From: Paenibacillus phytohabitans
GTDB lineage: Bacteria; Bacillota; Bacilli; Paenibacillales; Paenibacillaceae
Length of the DNA: 64,000 nucleotides
Assembly (NCBI RefSeq): GCF_013141775.1
Contig: NZ_WHOB01000059.1
Span: 124,001 to 188,000, forward strand
Reading direction: 5' to 3'
Part shown: piece by piece, positions 32,605-41,305 of the stretch
How the letters are laid out: the number at the start of each line of letters is the position of its first letter
How positions within the stretch are numbered: the stretch's first letter is position 1
Position numbers and translations under genes: made by a program
Notes under the pieces: model-generated
What the model was told of the DNA's origin: nothing
The model's database searches: none
What the model saw: only the letters and a program-made list of their open reading frames with translations

Positions 32605-32789
32605 CGTCTGCCCAGCCGCTTCAGCAAACTCCGCAGCCACCAGGTAATTCCGGCATAGATCAGCAGTACAATGGCCAGTGTCAGCATCCTCTCCCGGAAC
32701 GATCCGTCAGCCAGCAGCACCGGCCCCAGCCCATATAGCGTTGTCAGCCCATAGAGTATGGCAAATAAAATATAGATGATCCATCTCAT
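32601..32789 (-). CDS. Small two-span membrane protein
   Basis: The protein has 62 residues from ATG 32789, behind GAGGAGCAAAGAGGA; the longer frame to 33056 lies inside the kinase gene. Two hydrophobic spans (WIIYILFAILYGLTTLYG and LTLAIVLLIYAGITWWL) are followed by a basic end. I do not recognise a family. It lies 31 bp after the hybrid kinase, so it may be co-expressed, and its end overlaps the -35 of the NusG-II promoter. Confidence 0.65.
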   Translation of the reverse strand: MRWIIYILFAILYGLTTLYGLGPVLLADGSFRERMLTLAIVLLIYAGITWWLRSLLKRLGRR

Positions 32790-32820
32790 TCCTCTTTGCT
32801 CCTCCTCATGTCTCTGCCTG

Positions 32821-35800
32821 CTAATTCCGGAGATTAATCGACCATTCCCGCAGAACCCTGTCCAGCTCTTCCACCCGGATCGGCTTGGAGATGAAGTCCT
32901 GCATCCCTGCTCGAAGGCACATTTCCTTATCTTCCTTCCGGGCAAAGGCGGTAACTGCAATAATAACCGGAGATAATCCCATCGCCTCGCGGATCCGCCC
33001 TGTAGCTTCAATACCATCCAGCACCGGCATCTGAATATCCATGAATACCAGATCATACTGCCGTGTCAGCACAGCGTGAACCGCCTGCTCCCCGTTCAGG
33101 GCCACATCCGAGGTATAGCCGCGCTTATTCAAATATTTCTGCAGCAGATGCAGATTCACCGGATGATCCTCGGCAATAAGGATCGACAGCGGACCATATT
33201 GCCCCTCCGGATAATCCATATCAAAAATCCCGTTCTTATACTCTTCAGCTGCAAGGATCTCCAGGGGCAGCGGAGGCCCCGCAACCTCACCAGACGGCAT
33301 AACCTCAATCGTGAAATAGAACTCCGAGCCCTCATCTTCGGTGCTGTCCACACCGATCGCACCATCCAGCAGCTCGACCAGCTTCTTGCTTATGGCCAGC
33401 CCCAGTCCGGTTCCGCCGTATTTGCGGTTAATGGAAGGATGCAGCTGGGAGAACGACTGGAACAACAGGCTCTGGCTGTCCTGCGGAATTCCAATACCGG
33501 TATCTGTCACCGAGAATCTGAGAATCATTGACCCGGGTTCCCGTACAGGTTCCAGCTTCACCGAAATACCGACTTCCCCTTCTTCCGTGAATTTCACCGC
33601 ATTGCCGACCAGATTCACGAGAATTTGCCGCAGCCGGATTTCATCCGTTATTACAAGACCGGGAATCTCCGGGTCTGCTTCGCTGCGCAGGGTCAGGCCT
33701 TTTTCTTTGACACGCGGATAAAAGAGTTCACATACATTCTGAATCACTTGCCGGACATCGACCGGCTGCAGATCCAGCGTCATCATACCGGATTCAATCT
33801 TGCTGAAATCCAGCACCTCATTCAGGATATGCAGCAGTGCTCCGCCGCTTTTATTAATAATCTGCGTGTAGTATTCCTGCTCTTCCGTAAGCTCTGTCCC
33901 CGAGAGCAGATCAGCCATGCCAATAATCCCATTCATCGGAGTGCGCAGCTCGTGGCTCATAATGGCCAGAAATTCTGATTTGGCCCGGTCAGCCTGCTCC
34001 GCAGATTCCTTGGCACGCACAACCGCTTTCTCCTCGGTGATGTCACGGAATACCACTACCGCACCCTTGCGTTCTCCGTTATCATATAATGCCGTCATGC
34101 GGTATTTAACGAGGAAGCTGGAACCGTCCTGTCTCCAGAAAATCCCTTCCTGCTCCCGCTCATAGGAGAGATTAGTCGTAAGCAGCTCTGCGAGGGTCCT
34201 ATGCCCTCCGCGGTAGAGTTCCCCGTCCATCCAGGTCTGGGCGATCGTCTGCAGCTTGATATTGCTGGCCAGCTCCCCGGGAGCGTAACCCAGCATAATG
34301 GAAGCCGCCGGATTAATAAAGACCGTATCCCCCTGCAGATTGATGCCAAAGATCCCTTCCGAAACCGAATTCAATATTAGCGCATGCTCATAACTGAGCT
34401 TCTCAATCTGTTCCAGATGCCGTTTGCGTTCGGTGATATCGCTCGTGATCGCAAACACGCCTACCACCTGGCTGTCCAGCAGAATAGGTACATAAATCAT
34501 GCCAACCTCAACCGTCTGCCCGTCACGGCGGATGATCCGGGTCTCAAAGGTCTGGGCCATCCCCCCGGCAGCGGCAAGAAAACGGTTATTCACAAATGCC
34601 AGCTCATCCGCATCAATAATCTCACTGTAGCTTGAATGCAGCAGTGTTTCACGGGAATAGCCGGTGAGCTGCTGCAGACTGGCATTCAGCGACTGGATGC
34701 AGCCCTGCAGATCCATTGCACTGATCGCGGACGGATTATATTCGAACAGCGACTTGTACCGGTTCTCGCTTTCCAGCAGCTTCAGTTCATATTGCTTGCG
34801 CTCAGAGATATTCCGGGTAACTCCAATCATCTCTGTAATTCCCGGGGTTCCCGTCTCCGTATGCCGCAGCGTAGTCTCCACCCACAGATAAGAGCCGTCC
34901 TTGCACAGATAACGGAAGACGATAGGCTCCAGCTTCAAGCCCTTCTTACTGTCGTCCAGAAAAGCCTGCACACAGGCAAAATCGTCAGGATGGATATAAT
35001 CCATCCCATTCGTGCCGACCATTTCTTCCGGAGTATATCCGAACATCTGCTGGCAGACCGGGGAAGCATACAGATAGGTCGCCTGTTCATCTGTCGCATT
35101 GCGTGAGATAAAGTCCTGAGAATTCTCCGAGATCAGGCGGTAATTCCGTTCGCTGTCACGAAGCTGTTCTTCCATCCGGTGGCGTTCCGTAACATCCTGC
35201 ACAATGCCGCGGATCTGCTGAACCTTGCCTGCTGCATCCAGGATAACCTCCCAGTGCGCATAGATCACCTTACGCCCGCCGCTGCCGTTCCTGATTCTGA
35301 AGGTCGCCTCACCTTGGGTGCCTGACTTCAGTGTATGGTGCAGCTCCTCACGCAGCGCCCCCAGATCATCCTTCACCACACAATCCAGGAGCAGCTGATA
35401 ATCAATCCGGGTATGACTGCCCTGACTGCCGCCCATTTCAAAAATAGCCCTCATCTGGCTGGAAACCGTCAACTCCGCATAGACCGAATTCCATTCCCAC
35501 GAACCCATCTGCCCAAGCTCCTGCGCAGACGCCAGCATCTCCTCATATTTCTTCCGCTCTGTAACATCACGGGCAATGGTCAGTACCTGCTGCACTTCAC
35601 CTTCACGGTCCCGCATAACCTGAAACGAGCTTTCAATCCAAATGTAATGGCCGTCTTTATGCCTTGCCCGGCGGGTAAAGACATCGTTGTCCGAGTAAAG
35701 CTTCCCCCGCTCGGTCATCTCTAGCGCGTCAACTTCATGATAATACTCCGGCCTTTTCCTGCCGATCATCTCACTTGCGGAATAACCCATCAGTTTTTCA

Positions 35801-36291
35801 ACAGAGGGAGAAACATATCGCAAGGTTCCATCCGGATCGGCAAAGGAGATCATGTCCGGAGTATTTTGCGTAATCAGCTTGTAGAGCTGGTGATCCTCCT
35901 CAATCTTCTTCTCCGCTACCTTGCGTGCGGTAATATCCGTCATCTCCGCAATCAGCTGCAGGGGCCTGCCTGTCGACTCTTCAAAAATCAAAAATATATG
36001 CAGCGCCACCCAGATGATCTCCCCATCCTTGCGTGCAAACCGCTTCTCTTTATCTACAGCCGCGCCGGGACTGCACAGCAAATACTTCATAATCAGGCCG
36101 TGATCCACGGTATGCTCATCCTCCGGATAGGCAATATCCAAATAACGCAGATCCTTAAGTTCATCCTCTGTATATCCGAACATCCCGCAAAAGGCAGGAT
36201 TGGCCATGAGCATTGTACCATCGTCAATGGATACTACCGCATAGCCTATGGAAGACCGTAAATACAAATGCTTAAAAAGTGTATCAGACAA
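32821..36291 (-). CDS. Six-PAS hybrid sensor histidine kinase with C-terminal receiver
   Basis: The protein has 1156 residues. TTG at 36291 is the start, nine bases after AGGAGG; the frame extension upstream is unsupported. No membrane segment is evident, so it is a cytoplasmic sensor. Six PAS/PAC units fill about residues 1-750 (for example ITQNTPDMISFADPDGTLRY and LFEYNPSAISAMDLQG). HisKA has FLAIMSHELRTPMNGIIG, followed by the ATPase boxes (LVGNAVKFTEEG, DTGIGIP, GGTGLGLAI). The receiver has IAEDHPVN and phosphoacceptor FMDIQMPVLDG. The output is unknown: no effector gene is adjacent. Confidence 0.93.
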   Translation of the reverse strand: MSDTLFKHLYLRSSIGYAVVSIDDGTMLMANPAFCGMFGYTEDELKDLRYLDIAYPEDEHTVDHGLIMKYLLCSPGAAVDKEKRFARKDGEIIWVALHIFLIFEESTGRPLQLIAEMTDITARKVAEKKIEEDHQLYKLITQNTPDMISFADPDGTLRYVSPSVEKLMGYSASEMIGRKRPEYYHEVDALEMTERGKLYSDNDVFTRRARHKDGHYIWIESSFQVMRDREGEVQQVLTIARDVTERKKYEEMLASAQELGQMGSWEWNSVYAELTVSSQMRAIFEMGGSQGSHTRIDYQLLLDCVVKDDLGALREELHHTLKSGTQGEATFRIRNGSGGRKVIYAHWEVILDAAGKVQQIRGIVQDVTERHRMEEQLRDSERNYRLISENSQDFISRNATDEQATYLYASPVCQQMFGYTPEEMVGTNGMDYIHPDDFACVQAFLDDSKKGLKLEPIVFRYLCKDGSYLWVETTLRHTETGTPGITEMIGVTRNISERKQYELKLLESENRYKSLFEYNPSAISAMDLQGCIQSLNASLQQLTGYSRETLLHSSYSEIIDADELAFVNNRFLAAAGGMAQTFETRIIRRDGQTVEVGMIYVPILLDSQVVGVFAITSDITERKRHLEQIEKLSYEHALILNSVSEGIFGINLQGDTVFINPAASIMLGYAPGELASNIKLQTIAQTWMDGELYRGGHRTLAELLTTNLSYEREQEGIFWRQDGSSFLVKYRMTALYDNGERKGAVVVFRDITEEKAVVRAKESAEQADRAKSEFLAIMSHELRTPMNGIIGMADLLSGTELTEEQEYYTQIINKSGGALLHILNEVLDFSKIESGMMTLDLQPVDVRQVIQNVCELFYPRVKEKGLTLRSEADPEIPGLVITDEIRLRQILVNLVGNAVKFTEEGEVGISVKLEPVREPGSMILRFSVTDTGIGIPQDSQSLLFQSFSQLHPSINRKYGGTGLGLAISKKLVELLDGAIGVDSTEDEGSEFYFTIEVMPSGEVAGPPLPLEILAAEEYKNGIFDMDYPEGQYGPLSILIAEDHPVNLHLLQKYLNKRGYTSDVALNGEQAVHAVLTRQYDLVFMDIQMPVLDGIEATGRIREAMGLSPVIIAVTAFARKEDKEMCLRAGMQDFISKPIRVEELDRVLREWSINLRN

Positions 36292-36415
36292 AGCTCCGAG
36301 CCTCCTCTGTGAAAGTGGGGGACATAAATTATTATCAGTATACCTTTTTTTCGGATAATATGCTCCAGCTCTGAAGTCACTCCAATAATCAGGCAGTATA
36401 TTCAATGCGTCAAAA

Positions 36416-36451
36416 AACCGCCCCGGTCACTAAAATGACGTCAAGGCGGTT
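36416..36451 (-). terminator. Terminator of the ABC exporter cluster
   Basis: On the minus strand AACCGCCTTGACG pairs with the GACCGGGGCGGTT side, leading into TTTTTTG. It lies 60 bp after the stop at 36511. Confidence 0.8.
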
Positions 36452-36510
36452 GTTATATGATTTTAATTATATTGGATTGTTCCTGATATTTAAGACAGGC
36501 CTGGCCTCTA

Positions 36511-37143
36511 CTAGTCTAGTCTCTTGCGCGGCAGCCAGAAGGCGCAGAACAGCGCAAGGGCGAATGAACCTCCTGCCAGCAGCCATTTATCATTATCCCA
36601 TTCGCTATTTATCAGGCCGAATAAATAAAAGCGGCCGGTCAGCTTGCCTTTGGTCATGAAATCAAGCAGATACCAGGAGAATCCGGCAATGTATCCGGCA
36701 GAGGTGTTGCCGATCAAGAGTGCAGCCGTCAGTCCCGCTGATCCTATCGCAACTGCGGTAATCACCGTCCCGCCGATCATCGGCCACAGTTCAAAATCAG
36801 CACCGCTCCCATGCATCCATGTGAATAAGGCAGTCACCACAAGGAAGATATAGAGAACGGTGAGCAGCCAGCGGAAAAGAAATACCGGATGATGCCTTAC
36901 CCGCTTGGCATAGAGCACTTCACCAATCCCGCCATCCTCCAGCAGGCCCAGGTGGGGGAAGACAATCAATCCCACAAAGCTGATCAGCTGTTCCCCCAGC
37001 TTCGCAGCCTGAACCCTGTTCATCAGTGCCGGCTCCATGAAGAACGGGACGACAGCCAGAAGCACTGCGGACAGGAGCCATGAATAATGTGCAGTCAGCC
37101 TGAGGTTGTACCCGGCCAGCGGGCGGATGATCTGCCGGCTCAT
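36511..37143 (-). CDS. Membrane protein of an ABC-2 type exporter
   Basis: The protein has 210 residues with about six membrane segments and no recognisable soluble domain. It starts within the ATGA overlap with the upstream permease stop (37140-37143), so translation is coupled. It is probably a second membrane subunit of the exporter formed with the ATPase at 38366; the cargo is unknown. Confidence 0.7.
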   Translation of the reverse strand: MSRQIIRPLAGYNLRLTAHYSWLLSAVLLAVVPFFMEPALMNRVQAAKLGEQLISFVGLIVFPHLGLLEDGGIGEVLYAKRVRHHPVFLFRWLLTVLYIFLVVTALFTWMHGSGADFELWPMIGGTVITAVAIGSAGLTAALLIGNTSAGYIAGFSWYLLDFMTKGKLTGRFYLFGLINSEWDNDKWLLAGGSFALALFCAFWLPRKRLD

Positions 37144-38369
37144 CTAAGCGCCTCCGCTGCAGATGCCGCCACACTTCCTTTAGCGGTCTTCCTGCTCAGC
37201 ATCTTGGCTGAATCCAGCCGGCTGCGGTTTCTTTCCCATAACCAGGCGGCTCCTGCAGCCAATAGTACGGTGAGTATCAAATAGAAGCTGCGGTTAAGTG
37301 CAATCTCATCCGTCCACTTCCAGTATAACTCGTAGTCATTAGGCGAGTTGAAGCGGATGAACAGCCGGTTCAGCCCATAAGAGCCTAACAGCGGCAGCAC
37401 CGACATGAACCACCAGACAATCTGCAGGGCGATGGGTACGATCCCCCGGCGGAACAGCATCGAGCCGAACATCCCGAAGGCAACGGAAATCCATAACGTC
37501 GGCAGCAGCCACCATGCTGTGTATCCAAGGAAGATTACAATAGCCTGTCCCGTCTGGCCGGTAAGCCCCAGTGTATCCACGGTCTGCCAGCCGCCGATGA
37601 CAGCCAGGATGAGGTAGATCATAGATAACATGACACCTTGTGCAATAAACTTCGAACCGACATACACCCAGGGCGAAATTCTGCGGCTGTAAATCAATTC
37701 ATTCATCCGGCTGGAGCGGTCCCGGAGCAGCAGAAAGGCTGACAGAAAGACCGGAAAGATCCCTGCTGGCAGCGAGAGATAATCACTGAAGTAGCGTGCG
37801 GCTCCGGGCAGCAATTCACCTGCATTCACCTTAGCGTTATAGCGGGCAAGATCCGCTTCCTGCGCCTTTATGGCTTCATCAACAGTCTCAATGGCAGAAC
37901 CGAATTCCCCCAGCCCTTGCTGGTATATACTCTTCCCGCCCAATTGATTGTTCACTGACTCGGCGATAGTGTTTACCTCATCCATAGTATATTTATCCGG
38001 ATTCTTCAGAACCTCATCCAGCTGGGAGATCGCTGCAGACAGGGCTGTCTTCTCCTTCTCGTTCAGCTTAACCTTGAAAGGAAAACCCAGCCTGATTTTC
38101 TGGCTGGTTCCGGCATCCAGATTCCAGCCCATTTCCTTCCTCATTTGTTCGGCCAAATCGCGGGTATCCGCCGGCTGCTTCCAGCCGTAATACGGGTGTT
38201 CAATAGTACCTACATTCTGCGGCGTACTTATAACCGGGGAACCCAGCTCGCCCCAGGTTTCCTCCGTAGCATAAGAGGTGAAATAGAAGAACACGCTCGC
38301 GATAATAAACAGATAAAAAACCAGGCTGCGCAGCGTCATGCGCATCTCTTTGCCGATCAGTGCCATCAT
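37140..38369 (-). CDS. ABC-2 type transporter permease with large extracytoplasmic loop
   Basis: The protein has 409 residues; GGGAGG lies ten bases before the ATG. One membrane segment near residue 13-33 is followed by about 170 residues of soluble sequence rich in charged helices, then five or six spans. This is the layout of ABC-2 permeases such as those for antimicrobial peptides or Na+. It overlaps the ATPase gene stop by 4 bp (ATGA) and the next permease similarly. Confidence 0.8.
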   Translation of the reverse strand: MMALIGKEMRMTLRSLVFYLFIIASVFFYFTSYATEETWGELGSPVISTPQNVGTIEHPYYGWKQPADTRDLAEQMRKEMGWNLDAGTSQKIRLGFPFKVKLNEKEKTALSAAISQLDEVLKNPDKYTMDEVNTIAESVNNQLGGKSIYQQGLGEFGSAIETVDEAIKAQEADLARYNAKVNAGELLPGAARYFSDYLSLPAGIFPVFLSAFLLLRDRSSRMNELIYSRRISPWVYVGSKFIAQGVMLSMIYLILAVIGGWQTVDTLGLTGQTGQAIVIFLGYTAWWLLPTLWISVAFGMFGSMLFRRGIVPIALQIVWWFMSVLPLLGSYGLNRLFIRFNSPNDYELYWKWTDEIALNRSFYLILTVLLAAGAAWLWERNRSRLDSAKMLSRKTAKGSVAASAAEALR

Positions 38370-39241
38370 ACGAAGGATTCCTCCCTGCGCATGAGATGCA
38401 GATAAGCATCTTCAATCGACGGCGCGGTCTGCTGTGCCCCTGCATAAGGCTGTTCATCTGCCAGCACCCGCACCCGCATATTTCTTCCCTCCGGTACAGC
38501 GGACAGTACCGGGAACCGGTCGCGGTCCCGCTCCCACTCTACCCGGTCAAGCTCGGCTATCCAGACACGGCCGGCGGCCGCAGCAGTCAAATCGCCTATT
38601 CTGCCGTGATAACGCAGACGCCCCTTATGCAGCACGGTCATCTGCTCACAGGTGGACTCCACATCTTCAACAACATGCGTGGATAATAGAACAATTCTGC
38701 CTTCGGCAAACCGGCTGAGCAGCCGCCGGAAACGGATCCGCTCTTCAGGGTCCAGCCCTGCAGTCGGTTCATCCACGATCAGCAGCTTCGGCTCATGCAC
38801 CATTGCCTGGGCTACGCCGAGCCGGCGCTTCATTCCCCCGGATAATGCCTTTACCTTGGTACGGCGCTGCTCGGTAAGGTTAACCAGCTCAAGCAGATTG
38901 TCTATTCTCCGCTTCCGCTCCGCACGGCCGGCTATGCCCGATAACAGCGCCAGATAATCCATCGCCTCCACTACCGTCATCCCCGGATAAAAGGCGAATT
39001 CCTGTGGCAAATAGCCAACCAGTTCGCGGATCTGCGCCTTATCTTTCAAGGTAACTCCACCAATCTCCACCGTACCCGAGGTAGGCTCCAGCAAGGTGGC
39101 AAGCAGACGCATCAGCGTTGTTTTGCCCGCTCCGTTAGGCCCGAGCAGGCCGTGAATGCCTTCGCCCACCCGGAAGCTGATATCCTGCAATGCCTGTTTG
39201 TTTCCGTAGGTCTTGGTTAAATGATTAATAATTAGCTCCAT
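38366..39241 (-). CDS. ABC transporter ATP-binding protein
   Basis: The protein has 291 residues. The ATG at 39241 follows GGGGGAG; the longer frame has no support. Walker A GPNGAGKTTLMR, signature ALSGGMKRRLG, Walker B LLIVDEPTAGLDPEE. The C-terminal extension of about 80 residues is typical of ABC-2/CcmA-type export ATPases. It powers the two membrane proteins encoded downstream. Confidence 0.93.
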   Translation of the reverse strand: MELIINHLTKTYGNKQALQDISFRVGEGIHGLLGPNGAGKTTLMRLLATLLEPTSGTVEIGGVTLKDKAQIRELVGYLPQEFAFYPGMTVVEAMDYLALLSGIAGRAERKRRIDNLLELVNLTEQRRTKVKALSGGMKRRLGVAQAMVHEPKLLIVDEPTAGLDPEERIRFRRLLSRFAEGRIVLLSTHVVEDVESTCEQMTVLHKGRLRYHGRIGDLTAAAAGRVWIAELDRVEWERDRDRFPVLSAVPEGRNMRVRVLADEQPYAGAQQTAPSIEDAYLHLMRREESFV

Positions 39242-39275
39242 CCCAGTCTTCTCCCCCGTTCTTATAACTCCCTGT

Positions 39276-39569
39276 TCACCCGTCATTCTCCGGACTCCAC
39301 GACAATTCAAGCTTCTCAATCAGCAGACCTGCTGCGAACAGAACGAGTGACAGCGCCACGCATAGTTCCTTATCGATCTTTCCAATCGAGATCATCAGGG
39401 CAAAAACAGCCGTAAAGATTGTGACGCATGATATTGTCATTGCCTTGCGTCTGGCCAGCAACCTGCGGTTATGCAGCACTTTCTCTGCATCACGCTTGTC
39501 ATATTCCAGCAGACGGGCTTTGCGGTAGACCTCATCCAGAAATAACTGTTCCGGTTCGTTTGACCTCAC
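39276..39569 (-). CDS. Two-span membrane protein encoded with an ECF sigma factor
   Basis: The protein has 97 residues from GTG 39569, seven bases after AAGGAGGAG. A charged N-terminal half (about 42 residues) precedes two membrane spans (TISCVTIFTAVFALMISIG and ELCVALSLVLFAAGLLIE). It overlaps the end of the sigma gene by 38 bp. Position and layout fit a small anti-sigma or sigma-associated membrane protein, but no zinc-binding anti-sigma motif is present, so this is inference. Confidence 0.7.
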   Translation of the reverse strand: MRSNEPEQLFLDEVYRKARLLEYDKRDAEKVLHNRRLLARRKAMTISCVTIFTAVFALMISIGKIDKELCVALSLVLFAAGLLIEKLELSWSPENDG

Positions 39570-40272
39570 AATCCCACTCCTCCTTTTCGTAAATCTGCCT
39601 AAGCTTCTTGCGCGCCCGGTGCAGCAGCACCTTGAAGCTAACCATATTGCGTCGCATTACTGCTGCCGCCTGCTCATAAGACATCTGTCCCACATCCACC
39701 AGATAGACCGCCTGGCAGTAATCCGGCTTCATCTGGTGCAGCCTTCTGCGCCATTCCAGGTCTTCTTCACGGATAATAGCCAGCCGCTCGGGATCGTCTG
39801 TTCCCTGTGTATGTACGCTGCCGTATCTCTCGAATCCGCCGCGGTCTGCCGGACCATCACTTTGTGTCCTGCGGTCTTCCGGATTATGACTCTCTTCCGC
39901 GGTCAAGGTACGCTGTCTGCTGCGCTTGCGGATGGAATCAATGCTTTTATTGCGCAGGATCGTGAACAGATAGGTCTGGAAGGATGCACGGTGATCATAC
40001 TTCTCCGGATATACCAGCAGATAAGCGAAACAATCCTGCGCCAGATCCTCGGCCGTATGATAATCTCCGGTCAAGTGGTACGCAAATCGTACCGCCGGCT
40101 TCCGGTACTTACACACCAGCCACTCAAAAGCCTCAAGGCTTCCGTCCCGGAACCTGACCAGTACAGCCTCTTCTTCCGCGGAACTATCCTTCGCTTCCTC
40201 TGATTCAGGGTCTTCCGCATGTTCTCTTCCGTTTCCGTTCGTCTTACGCCGCCTCCTCTCCCGCTGAGCCAT
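39532..40272 (-). CDS. ECF-family RNA polymerase sigma factor
   Basis: The protein has 246 residues. Region 2 holds FAYHLTGDYHTAEDLAQDCF and LFTILRNKSIDSIRKRSRQR; region 4 holds QMSYEQAAAVMRRNMVSFKV then LHRARKKLRQIYEKEEWDCE. An acidic/basic low-complexity stretch makes up the first 35 residues, and the start is uncertain because the ribosome binding site upstream of ATG 40272 is weak. It heads a co-directional set (membrane protein, ABC exporter) that it may control. Confidence 0.88.
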   Translation of the reverse strand: MAQRERRRRKTNGNGREHAEDPESEEAKDSSAEEEAVLVRFRDGSLEAFEWLVCKYRKPAVRFAYHLTGDYHTAEDLAQDCFAYLLVYPEKYDHRASFQTYLFTILRNKSIDSIRKRSRQRTLTAEESHNPEDRRTQSDGPADRGGFERYGSVHTQGTDDPERLAIIREEDLEWRRRLHQMKPDYCQAVYLVDVGQMSYEQAAAVMRRNMVSFKVLLHRARKKLRQIYEKEEWDCEVKRTGTVISG

Positions 40273-40325
40273 CTACTGGTTATTCGTTTACCTCCGGCAA
40301 AAGGTTACAGTCTGTCCGCAAAAAA

Positions 40326-40346
40326 GAACCCCACAAAGTGGGGGCT
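40326..40346 (-). terminator. Terminator of the TetR gene
   Basis: On the minus strand CCCCAC-type stem (AGCCCCCAC with GTGGGGTT) runs into CTTTTTTG. It lies 15 bp after the tetR stop. Confidence 0.85.
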
Positions 40347-40360
40347 CCAAAACATATGAA

Positions 40361-41041
40361 TTATCGCGCCTGCTGCTGGGCCAGCTGTGCGATTCCTGCA
40401 ATGATTATTTTCAGGCCTGTACGGAACATGTTATCCGAACCCAGCTCGCGGAATAAGCCATTATGGTGCATACGCTGCACCACGTTCGGCCCTCCTCCGG
40501 ACAGACGTGCAAGCGAATCCATAAACATTCCCTGCGCTCCGCCCTCCGCTTCCTTCTTCATGGCTGTATCGACTCTGCGCTGCTCATATTTATCGAGTTC
40601 AAAAGCAATCACATAGTTCAGCAGGCAGGCAATCGAGGAAAACTTGTCGCTGTCGCTGACGGGAAGATGATCCACGATCTGCAGAAGCGAGTTGATTAAG
40701 GCCAGATAGTCCGGCTCGGAAGGTACCGTTCTCATTAACAGCTGGGCGGAACACGGATACTTAATCATTACGCTGCGGATCATCGACGCACAATGAAACA
40801 GCTGCTCTTCCCACTCTCCTTCGAGCTTAGCAGACTGCCGGGCCTCCTTCGCCACCTCATTAGCAAGCGTCTGAAACAGGCTCTGCTTGCTTTTGAAATG
40901 CCAATACAGCGAAGGGGCCTGGATATGCAGCAGATCCGCCAGCTTCCTCATACTGAAATCCTCAATGCCTATTTGGTCAAGCAGCTCCCAGGCTGCCTTG
41001 ATGATATTTGGTTCGGTAATTTGCAGATTTTTGATTCTCAT
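40361..41041 (-). CDS. TetR-family repressor with TetR_C-type ligand domain
   Basis: The protein has 226 residues; GGGAGG precedes the ATG. The N-terminal helix-turn-helix reads IGIEDFSMRKLADLLHIQAP and SLYWHFKSKQSLFQTLA, the LYWHFKSK motif being that of classic TetR. The C-terminal ligand domain resembles tetracycline-repressor types. It is divergent from a DHA2 drug pump and most likely represses it, through operators in the shared intergenic region. Its inducer is unknown. Confidence 0.92.
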   Translation of the reverse strand: MRIKNLQITEPNIIKAAWELLDQIGIEDFSMRKLADLLHIQAPSLYWHFKSKQSLFQTLANEVAKEARQSAKLEGEWEEQLFHCASMIRSVMIKYPCSAQLLMRTVPSEPDYLALINSLLQIVDHLPVSDSDKFSSIACLLNYVIAFELDKYEQRRVDTAMKKEAEGGAQGMFMDSLARLSGGGPNVVQRMHHNGLFRELGSDNMFRTGLKIIIAGIAQLAQQQAR

Positions 41042-41103
41042 ACGAGCCCTCCCGAGTACAAGCTGTTTCTATTCTAAGCGATCCTGCGAACAGGGTCTAC
41101 CAT

Positions 41104-41200
41104 CGTTAGATAATTCATGCGGCAGAATAAACTTACACCGTTAGATATTTTCCTTTACAGTGAAAAAAGACAGTGCTATATTAATCTCACACCGTTAGAT
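41104..41200. promoter_or_regulatory. Three CGTTAGAT words between tetR and the pump gene
   Basis: CGTTAGAT occurs at 41104-41111, 41139-41146 and 41193-41200, the last two within the longer word ACACCGTTAGAT, spaced 54 bp. They are candidate TetR half-sites. Confidence 0.6.
41154..41182 (+). promoter_or_regulatory. Promoter of the DHA2 pump gene
   Basis: TTTACA (41154-41159), 17 bp, TATATT (41177-41182). Confidence 0.8.
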
Positions 41201-41203
41201 TAA
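41181..41203 (+). promoter_or_regulatory. Operator-like inverted repeat at the pump transcription start
   Basis: TTAATCT and AGATTAA are perfect inverted arms with a 9-bp spacer, overlapping the -10 end and the likely +1. This is a good placement for TetR-type repression. Confidence 0.65.
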
Positions 41204-41305
41204 GGGTGCAGAGATCCTTACCGGCCGGAGGGGACAGCTGCTTCCCGATCATTATTCAAGCTTCACACGAATACCCATATTAACTTCAAGAGGACGTGTA
41301 CTGCA

